Below, piece by piece: positions 57,076-64,000 of a stretch of DNA of 64,000 nucleotides. Below the pieces are notes generated by a model. That model did not search any database, was not told where the DNA came from, and was given only the letters and a program-made list of their open reading frames with translations. Within the stretch, counting starts at the first letter, position 1; every line of letters starts with the position of its first letter. Source of the stretch: Corynebacterium callunae DSM 20147 (GTDB lineage Bacteria; Actinomycetota; Actinomycetes; Mycobacteriales; Mycobacteriaceae); contig NC_020506.1 in assembly GCF_000344785.1 (NCBI RefSeq), forward strand, positions 1,488,001 to 1,552,000, written 5' to 3'. Position numbers and translations under genes: made by a program.

Positions 57076-58692
57076 CTAATCCTCAAGCCCCTCAGCAGCC
57101 GTCTCCGGCTGACGCAACGATGTTGGAACAGCACCAGTGAACTCAACATCACCCAAACCAACACGCGCTGCAGCATCCTCTGGCTCAACACCTGCACGAA
57201 TCAACACACCAAGCGCATCAGCCTGCTTCTTCACATCATCAGCATTAATACTCACCGCACCAGACGCATCACCAGAAGCAGAAGCCAAAGCCACACTCTC
57301 CGCAGACACCGTCTGACCATTCGACGCTTGCTGCGCCAGCAGACGATAAGACAGCCGACGATCGTCAGCCTCAAGCCTCGCAATCTCAGCAGGAGCCAAC
57401 CCCACACGCTCACGCGCAACACGAGACGTCGCACTGAAGAAACCAGCAGACGCAAGCTTCGTCGCAGCATCAGCATCAGCAGCCTTCGTCGGCGAAGAAG
57501 CATCACGCCACTGAGGAACAATCCCCGCAAAAGCCCGACGATCAACTTCAGACGAACCCACAGACCCCGCACCCTCAAACATCGAATGCAACAAAATACC
57601 AATGTTCATCAAATCCGGATTCGCCAACTCCTGCATGTTCTCCACAGAACGAACCAAACGCTCCTGCCACGCACGCAACGAATCACCCGAAGGCAAATTC
57701 GCAGTCTCAAAACCCAAATACGCAGCCGGAATACCAGTAGCAGAAGACAACATCTGCGAATACACACGCAACTGCTCAGCAAAAGGAGCAGGAGAAGCAG
57801 AACTAAACTCCCCCACCTTAATCTCAGGATCACCAGGCTCAGGAGGAGGAAACGCCAACATCTCACCAGCAGCAGCCTTCAACTGAGCAGCTTTCTTCTC
57901 CGCCTGAGAAGAATTTTCATCCAACCCAAAAAGCTCCATGTCAGCATTCATCGCCCACCGCTTCGGCATGATGTAATACTCACGATTCACCTCCATGCCA
58001 AGCATGGTGCGCACCGCAGCATGGGTGTAATACACCACAGCAGGAGTGATCTCAGAAGCCCCCGACCACTTCTTCGGAGACAGTCGATTCCGAATCCGCG
58101 AAATGCCCAACATCCCAGCAGGAAGCTTCAACCGAGCAATAGTCGCAGACTTCCCACCAGACGACTCAATGACCACCGTCTCACCAGGCAAATACAAAAA
58201 CTCCCAAAAAGAACCATCCCAATTAGGATCAGTGCGTCGATACCCCGCAACCGGACGGTTCCTCCGGTTGTCCCACAGGATCGTCGCCATCGATGGGTGC
58301 GCAGCAGTCAACTCCGGAGACTCCAAATTATCCGCAGCAACAAACGCCACACCACAAGTCATTGAATCCAACGTCGCTTCCGAGATCGCCAAAGCAGCAC
58401 GAGAATCAGTAAACACCTGATCCATGCCCAACTTGCCGTCATCCGCCCACCCACGGAACTGCATCCGTTCATGGCGAATATCAACAACAGTCTTCGGCCA
58501 ATCCGACACCACCCCAATGTCAGCCAACGCAGGAGGAACCGCTATCTCAAGATTCCGCACCCGCGCCTTACCGTCGTACAAAGCAGACTTCAAACGATTC
58601 CGATAAGCATTCCGAGCAACCTGCATCCGCGCAGCCGCCAACAAATCATCCTCAGAAGCAGAACCCGAAGAAAAAAGATTCGTCAAACTCAT
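57076..58692 (-). CDS. Portal protein (SPP1 Gp6-like)
   Basis: 538 residues. Recognised by WPKTVVDIRHERMQFRGW near residue 65, VNREYYIMPKRWAMNADM in the wing, and the helix with SSATGIPAAYLGFETANLPSGDSLRAWQERLVRSVENMQE. It forms the dodecameric DNA gate of the head. It overlaps the terminase gene by 4 nt. The C-terminus contains a Ser/Ala-rich acidic tail. Confidence 0.92.
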   Translation of the reverse strand: MSLTNLFSSGSASEDDLLAAARMQVARNAYRNRLKSALYDGKARVRNLEIAVPPALADIGVVSDWPKTVVDIRHERMQFRGWADDGKLGMDQVFTDSRAALAISEATLDSMTCGVAFVAADNLESPELTAAHPSMATILWDNRRNRPVAGYRRTDPNWDGSFWEFLYLPGETVVIESSGGKSATIARLKLPAGMLGISRIRNRLSPKKWSGASEITPAVVYYTHAAVRTMLGMEVNREYYIMPKRWAMNADMELFGLDENSSQAEKKAAQLKAAAGEMLAFPPPEPGDPEIKVGEFSSASPAPFAEQLRVYSQMLSSATGIPAAYLGFETANLPSGDSLRAWQERLVRSVENMQELANPDLMNIGILLHSMFEGAGSVGSSEVDRRAFAGIVPQWRDASSPTKAADADAATKLASAGFFSATSRVARERVGLAPAEIARLEADDRRLSYRLLAQQASNGQTVSAESVALASASGDASGAVSINADDVKKQADALGVLIRAGVEPEDAAARVGLGDVEFTGAVPTSLRQPETAAEGLED

Positions 58693-60305
58693 ATAAACGC
58701 CCCCTTCTTCCTCTTCGAACGACGCCTACCAACACCCGCTGAAATCGCATCAATACACGCCATATACGCCAACATCGACGCATACACAGCATCAATCTTG
58801 TCCGGCGAATCCGGATAATCCTTATAAAGCAAATAACCTGACCTGGTGGCACGACGACGCGCATTCAAAAAATGGCGCAGCAACGCAGCAGACGACGACA
58901 TCGAAACCTCACCAGCCACAATCGCCTCCCTCAACTTCTCCACCATCTCACTCACACGCGAATCCTTACCACGAGGCCACGCAGCAATCGGCTCAGAGCG
59001 AGAAGCCCTCACCCGCAAAAACCGGTGATACTTCGCCTCCCACCCCGCAACCTGCCCAGTCCACCCCGAAGGATCAGCATAAAAACCAACAACATTAAAA
59101 CGCTCAAAACAATCCGCAACACGAGCATCAACATCCAAAACATTCGGCTGCCAATCCTGCCCATCATTCGGACCAGCCTCCCACACACCAACCTCAAAAA
59201 GATGCTTATCCTCAACACGCATCCCGGTCAGTGCAGTCGCATCAGCCTTACCACGGACACGACCACGAGAACCATCAAAACCAAGCACAATCGTGTCACC
59301 ATCATGAATCTTCTTCGACGGATCAATAATCCCCCTCAGCTCAGGCTGCGACACATAAGAATCAGCAGCATGCGTAATCTGATTCAGAAAATACTGCCGA
59401 GCATGCTGTGGATTCATACGAGGATTCAAAATATCGTCAATGATTGGCTCCAGATCACGCCACCCACCGTTCTCGATCGCAGAATCCCCATAGGCATACA
59501 CCAACCCGGCGCGCAACGACTCACGATCAGAAAGATCAGTATCAGCAGGAGCCTCCCGATGATCAACCAAAATATTGGCGACCTGCGTCTTCCCCTCATC
59601 CATCATCTCGGCAACCTTAAAGGATTCCTCAGCAACCGAGTTGGAACCAGGAACATAAGAGTTAGGCGTTTCAAGAGACCGCCCACCAGTACCAGAAAGA
59701 TTACGACGCACAACCTCAGCCAAATACCGGGACTGCGCATTGTCCCATGACTCCGTCTGATCCAACGCCACAAAAACCGGACGCTGCCCCTCTTTAGACC
59801 GACCAGCAGAAGTAATGTACTCAATCCGGCCACGAGGTAAAGCCACAAAAGAATCCATCGGATCCACATCGTAATAATCCATCACAGGCCCCAAGCGAAT
59901 CATCTCCAACATCGGATTGAACGCATTCAACGCCTGCCCCTCCTCTGTCGCAGCGAACTGAACCAAAGGAGTCATCACATCCAACCAAGGCTTCCCCACT
60001 GGACGGCCTTTAGAATCCCATCCGTCAAACAACACCGGTCCCAAAGCTTCACCAATGCCAACAGCACCGGTCAGTGGAGACTTGCCCCACTTCTTAGCCC
60101 TCGACAAAATCGCCGAACGATAAACAAACCGCCCAGTCCGAGGATCAAGCCGATAAAAATCAAGAACAAACTTCGCCTGCTCAGGGGTCAACACCAATGG
60201 CTCATACTCACCACGGTCAGGCCGAGCAAGCATGTCTGTATACCAATCAAGCATTTCCCAACCCAACGTTGGAAACTCGCCCTCATATTCCGGTTTCCAG
60301 GGCAC
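58689..60305 (-). CDS. Terminase large subunit
   Basis: 538 residues. The ATPase part has SAILSRAKKWGKSPLTGAVGIGEAL (Walker A variant) and PVFVALDQTESWD (Walker B region with acidic residues). The nuclease part contains VLGFDGSRGRVRGKADATAL, GFYADPSGWTGQ and a C-terminal DKIDAVYASMLAYMACIDA, giving the acidic metal-binding residues. It packages DNA into the head. It lies between the small subunit and portal genes. Confidence 0.93.
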   Translation of the reverse strand: MPWKPEYEGEFPTLGWEMLDWYTDMLARPDRGEYEPLVLTPEQAKFVLDFYRLDPRTGRFVYRSAILSRAKKWGKSPLTGAVGIGEALGPVLFDGWDSKGRPVGKPWLDVMTPLVQFAATEEGQALNAFNPMLEMIRLGPVMDYYDVDPMDSFVALPRGRIEYITSAGRSKEGQRPVFVALDQTESWDNAQSRYLAEVVRRNLSGTGGRSLETPNSYVPGSNSVAEESFKVAEMMDEGKTQVANILVDHREAPADTDLSDRESLRAGLVYAYGDSAIENGGWRDLEPIIDDILNPRMNPQHARQYFLNQITHAADSYVSQPELRGIIDPSKKIHDGDTIVLGFDGSRGRVRGKADATALTGMRVEDKHLFEVGVWEAGPNDGQDWQPNVLDVDARVADCFERFNVVGFYADPSGWTGQVAGWEAKYHRFLRVRASRSEPIAAWPRGKDSRVSEMVEKLREAIVAGEVSMSSSAALLRHFLNARRRATRSGYLLYKDYPDSPDKIDAVYASMLAYMACIDAISAGVGRRRSKRKKGAFI

Positions 60306-60328
60306 AAATATCTACCCCTTCCCGAAAA

Positions 60329-60814
60329 TTAATCGACCGCCTTCAAACCCCCATACGGGCCACGACGATCAGCACCAGACTTAGAAGAACGACGACGCTC
60401 ATCAGCCACATCAGCCTGAGCAAACACAATCTTCAAACGAGCACGATCCTCCGGAGTCGCACCAAACTTAGCCGCACGAATCCGAAGCTCCGCAGCAGCC
60501 TTCGAATCACCTGACCAATGACGCGCATGAACCAACGCAGTGTCCAAAAGCTCCGACCAGTCATTGTCCGTGAAATCCCTAGACAATGGGGACTCTGCCC
60601 ACATTGCCCACCAACGCTTCGTTGCAGCAGGCCACACAAACTTTTTCTTCTTCACGTTGCCGTCATCATCAGTGACATCAACATAAAACGTTGGCAGCGC
60701 TGGCTGTTCCGTTGGATTGATTTGAATGATGCGAGTGCCGGCCTGGCGTTTCTTACGGTTACTAGGGCGAGAAGCTTTCTCAGCGTCACCGGGGGCGGGG
60801 CCTCTGCCTGCCAT
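60329..60814 (-). CDS. Terminase small subunit-like protein
   Basis: 161 residues from the ATG at 60814 (AGGAGGTGGGAG before it). MAGRGPAPGDAEKASRPSNRKKR at the start and WWAMWAESPLSRDFTDNDWSELLDTALVHARHWSGD match the small subunits of actinophages. It selects the packaging site. It lies 23 bp upstream of the large subunit gene. Confidence 0.83.
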   Translation of the reverse strand: MAGRGPAPGDAEKASRPSNRKKRQAGTRIIQINPTEQPALPTFYVDVTDDDGNVKKKKFVWPAATKRWWAMWAESPLSRDFTDNDWSELLDTALVHARHWSGDSKAAAELRIRAAKFGATPEDRARLKIVFAQADVADERRRSSKSGADRRGPYGGLKAVD

Positions 60815-61020
60815 CTCCCACCTCCTGCGAAGTTCCATTTTTCGACGGGTTTAAAGCTCTATATTTAGTTATCTGCCTGGCCTATTAAAACGTGTGTATT
60901 GTTTGCTGCCTGAAACGCCAGACTGTTGCAGACTGCGAGCAACATTGCCTTCCGCGCCAACTTTGACCGCGCCAAGGGGGTCTCCCCCTGGGTGTTCAAA
61001 AAGTTTTCCCTATATGTTCG

Positions 61021-61314
61021 CTATGCGATCAAACCTGGGTGCTTCTCAACTGGATACAACCCACGCGCCCGACGAGCAGCACGCGCCTCCGTAGCCTCAC
61101 GCTGAGTCTTCACCTTATGACACACCGGACACACAGCCTGCTTGTTGCTATCGCGCCAATAATTCGCATTCCGAGTGTTATCAATATGATCAACCTCGGA
61201 CGCTTCGCCAAGACACCCAATACCTCTGATCTGGCACTGATATTCATCACGAGCAAGGATCCGATCACGCTCCGGCTTCGACGTATGCGCCTTATTCCCC
61301 TTCACCCAAGCCAT
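61021..61314 (-). CDS. HNH endonuclease, packaging-associated
   Basis: 97 residues from the ATG at 61314 (GGGGGA upstream). Contains the HNH core EASEVDHIDNTRNANYWRDSNKQAVCPVCHKVK with structural Cys at QCQIRGIGC and CPVC. HNH proteins next to terminases are required for cos cleavage in several HK97-like phages; this suggests cos-type packaging here. There is a 206-bp gap between it and the small terminase. Confidence 0.9.
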   Translation of the reverse strand: MAWVKGNKAHTSKPERDRILARDEYQCQIRGIGCLGEASEVDHIDNTRNANYWRDSNKQAVCPVCHKVKTQREATEARAARRARGLYPVEKHPGLIA

Positions 61315-61368
61315 AATCAGTCCCCCATTTCTCATGCGTCAACGCATACGTCGTGATGTACTTAATCC

Positions 61369-61791
61369 ATGACAAACTTCAAACCTGCAGCAGCTACTGC
61401 CCTGGCCGTAGCTATGACACTCTCGGCCTGCTCTACCGAATCTCTCGATGGTGAGCTCACCTCGACAGGCGCCGACGCTGGCTTCCGGCTTGAAGCATGG
61501 TGTGATGATGCCAGTGCCCTCGCTCTCGGGGTGAAGTGGGGAGATAATGACAAGATGGAGGATGTGCTGATCTCGAGTGACCTTGGCGGCGCAATGGGCG
61601 ATGTTGAAAGCTACAAGCATTCTTATGGCCTTGCGGACTTTCCCTCTGCCACATTGACTGTCTTTGCTGTACCTACTGATGGGACGTGCCACATCACCTT
61701 GCGTGATGATGTATCCGGGACGGCTCTTGAGCGTTCGTTTGATGAGGACGCTGAGGAGTTCACTCTGATTGGCTACGCCTCAAAGAGTTAA
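61369..61791 (+). CDS. Prophage-encoded lipoprotein (moron)
   Basis: 140 residues with a lipoprotein signal (NFKPAAATALAVAMTLSAC; lipobox LSAC at about 18-21). The mature part has two further cysteines (EAWCDDASALALGVKWGD, DGTCHITLRDD) that could form a disulfide, and is beta-rich. It is on the strand opposite to the phage genes and probably expressed in the lysogen. Phage lipoproteins of this size are known superinfection-exclusion proteins in other phages; this role is inferred. Confidence 0.75.
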   Translation: MTNFKPAAATALAVAMTLSACSTESLDGELTSTGADAGFRLEAWCDDASALALGVKWGDNDKMEDVLISSDLGGAMGDVESYKHSYGLADFPSATLTVFAVPTDGTCHITLRDDVSGTALERSFDEDAEEFTLIGYASKS

Positions 61792-61973
61792 GTTGTGCGT
61801 GCCCAGGCCTTGCACCTGGGGGGATGCTTGTCACGCTCCGCCAGCACCGTGCCGGTTATGTAGTTGTCCTGCTCACTGGGCAGCGTGAAACCAGATGGAA
61901 TGGCGGAATTGCCTAAAATGTGTCCACCCAGTGAGCAGAAGATAGAGCCCACACACCACGCTAATAAGCCCAT
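61788..61973 (-). CDS. Possible small phage protein
   Basis: 61 residues beginning MGLLAWCVGSIFCSLGGHILG, with a hydrophobic start and a short soluble tail (DNYITGTVLAERDKHPPRC). Overlaps the end of the lipoprotein gene by 4 nt. No Shine-Dalgarno is visible, so coding status is uncertain. Confidence 0.35.
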   Translation of the reverse strand: MGLLAWCVGSIFCSLGGHILGNSAIPSGFTLPSEQDNYITGTVLAERDKHPPRCKAWARTT

Positions 61974-62185
61974 TAGTCATTTGGCGGGATTGCCATGTGA
62001 TGTGTGGAAGATCAGCTGGGCAGCATCACCAGCCCCATGTGCGGATGGGGCTACCCGAGGGTGACGCTTGTGGAAGAAGCGCGAAGACCATTTAACCCAG
62101 GCATAACAAAACCGCGCTGCCCGAATTGTTTTCGAGTGCGCGGTATCGTCGTCGTCGAGTATACCACACTTTCGGACAGTGCAGG

Positions 62186-62794
62186 TCAGGAAGTTTCCAC
62201 AACTTCTCGCGCATACAAATACCCCATCACCTCAGTCAGCAAATAACCCCCACGCTTTGACGGCAGCTCCTGGCGAGTAATGTGCCCACGCTCCGCCCAC
62301 TTCCTCACCTGATCCTCACTGATCACCCACCCACGGTTACTCATTCTCCGGACGATATGCGCGGCATCCTGACGCTTCTCCGGAAGCTTCGCCAACTCAG
62401 CAGCATCCTTGCCTCTACCCACAAGGTCTTCGACTTGGTGAATCCAATGCCGAAGATCACCAAAGAAAGCCTCACCATCGAAATACTCAGCGATGTAATA
62501 CGGGTACATCAACAACCACTCCACAAGATGGACACAAGGCGAATCTTTAACCGGTATTGGTTTCGGGTCATCGACGCTATCAATGATGGTGAAACACCAT
62601 GCCCGGATCTCTTTCTCCACCAACCAATTCAAATCCATGGCGTCGATGTTTCCTGGTGTCGATGGGCGGCCCCCAGTGTTGTGCATGTTCCTGATCTCAG
62701 GACTTGCCTTCGACAGATGCTTTGCTTCCTCCAGTTCGTAGAGGAGTTGCTCTAGCCAGGTGAGGTCTTTGCGAAGCGTGTTTTCATCAATCAT
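62186..62794 (-). CDS. Phage helix-turn-helix protein
   Basis: 202 residues. The C-terminal part (QDAAHIVRRMSNRGWVISEDQVRKWAERGHITRQELPSKRGGYLL) is a MerR/excisionase-like winged HTH often seen in actinophages near early genes. The N-terminal two thirds are helical (LTWLEQLLYELEEAKHL). Its start overlaps the stop of the Cys/His peptide by 1 nt. May regulate phage genes; target unknown. Confidence 0.72.
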   Translation of the reverse strand: MIDENTLRKDLTWLEQLLYELEEAKHLSKASPEIRNMHNTGGRPSTPGNIDAMDLNWLVEKEIRAWCFTIIDSVDDPKPIPVKDSPCVHLVEWLLMYPYYIAEYFDGEAFFGDLRHWIHQVEDLVGRGKDAAELAKLPEKRQDAAHIVRRMSNRGWVISEDQVRKWAERGHITRQELPSKRGGYLLTEVMGYLYAREVVETS

Positions 62795-62946
62795 TAATCA
62801 TTACCTTTCTTGTGTGCGTTGGCGAGGGTGACTGCGTGATCCCAGTCGGTGGCATGGTCGCACCACCCGCAGGAGCAGTTGAGTTGGTAGTCGTCTGCTT
62901 CTGGGGTGAGAACAATCCAGTGCGCGAGAACGTTAGGTGTGGTCAT
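62794..62946 (-). CDS. Small Cys/His protein between helicase and HTH genes
   Basis: 50 residues. The sequence contains CSCGWCDHATDWDH, then further His residues, a likely zinc knuckle. It overlaps the helicase stop by 4 nt (ATGA) and the HTH start by 1 nt (TAATG), so it is almost surely translated through coupling. Possibly a cofactor of the helicase. Confidence 0.7.
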   Translation of the reverse strand: MTTPNVLAHWIVLTPEADDYQLNCSCGWCDHATDWDHAVTLANAHKKGND

Positions 62947-64000
62947 GGTGAGATTCCTTCGAGTTGCGCTTTGACTGCTTTGATGAGTGCTGCTTGGGTG
63001 ACGTCTTTCTTTTCCAAGGCTTGGGTGACATGTTCGTCGATGGTGTTTTTGGTGATGATGCGAATGATGGTGACTGGCTTGTCCTGCCCCTGTCGGAACA
63101 ACCTCGCGTTGGCTTGTTCGTAGAGTTCCAGTGACCAGGGTGTGGTGAGCCAGACCATGATGTGCCCTCCGGATTGGAGGTTAAGGCCATGGCCTGCCGA
63201 GGCTGGGTGGATGAAGCCGAGGAGAATGTTTCCGGCTTTCCAGTCCGCCATGTCCTGATCGGTGTCGAGAAGCCTGCCCTGGGGGTATCTGGCTTTGAGT
63301 CGGGCGAGTTCATGTTTGAACCAGTACGCCAGGAGGATGTTGTCGCCTTGGGCTTCCTCGATGATGTCGTCGAGGACGTCGAGCTTCGCATCATGAATGA
63401 TGGTGTGGCTGCCGTCGTCGTTGTAGATTGCGCCACTGGCGAGCTGGAGGAGTTTTCCAGATAGTACTCCTGCACTGTCGGCAATGATGGTGTCGTCGCC
63501 GATGTCGGTGACCATGTCGGTTTTGAGTTGGGTGTAAGTGGTGTGTGCTTTTTTGTCCATAGTTGCGACACGGTCGATGTGTGTGAGGGGTGGCATGGTG
63601 AGGTGGTCGAGTGCGGTCATGGACAGGGTGATGTCGGAGATGCGTTCGTGGATTGCTTTGTCGGCGCCTGGTCTGAGTGTCCATTCGAAGATGACGTGAC
63701 CGTTTCTGCGTCCTGGTTTGAAGTAGGTGTCTCGGTAGGTGCCGATGGTTGTGCCGAGGCGTTTGCCTTCGTCGAGGATACGAAAAGGCGCCCATAGGTC
63801 GAGGAGACTGTTGGGCGCCGGGGTTCCTGTGAGGCCGATGATTCTTGTGATTTTGGGTCTGATTGCTTTGAGTGCTTTGAAGCGTTGGGATTGGTGGGAT
63901 TTGAAGCTGGAGAGTTCGTCGATGATGACGGTGTCGAACGGCCAGTCAGTGCCCACTTCTTTGACTAGCCAGGGGATGTTTTCTCGGTTGATGACGTAGA
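62943..64000 (-). CDS. SNF2-like DEAD/DEAH-box helicase, partial
   Basis: The C-terminal about 350 residues are seen; the N-terminus lies beyond the right edge. Contains the Walker-B-like box DTVIIDELSSFKSHQSQRFKAL, motif III GLTGTPAPNSLLDLWAPFRIL, and the C-terminal HELICc with GFIHPASAGHGLNLQSGGHIMVWLTTPWSLELYEQANARLFRQGQ. It is the SNF2 helicase typical of phage early regions. It would act in phage DNA replication or recombination. Confidence 0.9.
   Translation of the reverse strand, partial: YVINRENIPWLVKEVGTDWPFDTVIIDELSSFKSHQSQRFKALKAIRPKITRIIGLTGTPAPNSLLDLWAPFRILDEGKRLGTTIGTYRDTYFKPGRRNGHVIFEWTLRPGADKAIHERISDITLSMTALDHLTMPPLTHIDRVATMDKKAHTTYTQLKTDMVTDIGDDTIIADSAGVLSGKLLQLASGAIYNDDGSHTIIHDAKLDVLDDIIEEAQGDNILLAYWFKHELARLKARYPQGRLLDTDQDMADWKAGNILLGFIHPASAGHGLNLQSGGHIMVWLTTPWSLELYEQANARLFRQGQDKPVTIIRIITKNTIDEHVTQALEKKDVTQAALIKAVKAQLEGISP

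Larger units (their letters stand above)
33000..64000. mobile_element. Prophage (siphovirus type), left end about 33.0 kb, right end outside window
   Basis: About 31 kb with terminase, portal, capsid, connectors, tail, tape measure, baseplate, fibre and lysis genes, almost all minus-strand, in HK97-like order. Cargo genes lie at the left end. No integrase, repressor or replication origin is seen; these should lie beyond 64,000. All structural genes appear full-length, so it may be functional. Confidence 0.93.

Noticed and set aside
57328..59750. Long plus-strand open frames across portal and terminase genes
   Set aside because: Arg/Thr/Ser-rich shadow frames of the minus-strand genes, with no start signals.

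Overview
The window comes from a mycolic-acid actinobacterium of the genus Corynebacterium, most likely the C. glutamicum group. The protein sequences and the gene order support this: hisE-hisG-aspA, metH, mshC, uppP, pyrD, ferrochelatase next to a RipA-type NlpC/P60 hydrolase, then aconitase next to acnR. It divides into a host chromosome segment (1 to about 33,000) and a large prophage or phage-derived island (about 33,000 to the right edge). The prophage's right end is not reached.

Host part. Leftmost are aspA (5' end only) and hisG/hisE, a HAD hydrolase and a complete cobalamin-dependent metH, all on the minus strand. Next come a DUF4287 protein, an acidic unknown protein, the mycothiol ligase mshC, undecaprenyl-PP phosphatase uppP, an aldo/keto reductase-like protein lacking two catalytic residues, a lipoprotein and pyrD. 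After a PEBP protein there are two identical tRNA-Leu(GAG) genes in tandem. They are followed by membrane proteins, a GNAT enzyme, a HTH protein, an SPFH/NfeD pair, a DUF3097 protein, ferrochelatase and the NlpC/P60 hydrolase.

The most striking host feature is aconitase. It has a perfect AcnR operator upstream and an intact acnR downstream, but its reading frame is broken by a 4-bp tandem duplication (GCTC GCTC at 26405-26412). After acnR come a glutamine-amidotransferase-like protein, an SDR-like protein, a PLDc_N-like small membrane protein, an ACT-domain/UPF0210 pair and a DUF1990 protein.

Prophage part. Nearly everything is on the minus strand and, read right to left, follows HK97-like siphovirus order: SNF2-like helicase (partial), small Cys/His protein, HTH protein, HNH nuclease, small and large terminase, portal, MuF/VG15-like protein, scaffold, decoration protein, major capsid, connectors, tail terminator, major tail protein, tail chaperones with a -1 frameshift site, a 1531-residue tape measure with an embedded NlpC/P60-like motif, Dit-like and Gp37-like baseplate proteins, small tail proteins, a tail fibre built of YadA-head-like repeats, endolysin, holin and two membrane/coiled-coil proteins. 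No integrase is visible; it probably lies to the right.

Between the late operon and the left junction is cargo: a divergently transcribed Excalibur-domain surface protein and a tightly overlapping three-gene operon (TIGR04255-like protein, HTH protein, and a protein with an ISQTCD motif). A short palindrome sits just upstream of the first start codon. This operon is the best candidate here for an undescribed system, possibly a phage-borne defence or regulatory module. A plus-strand lipoprotein between HNH and HTH genes is a second cargo gene.
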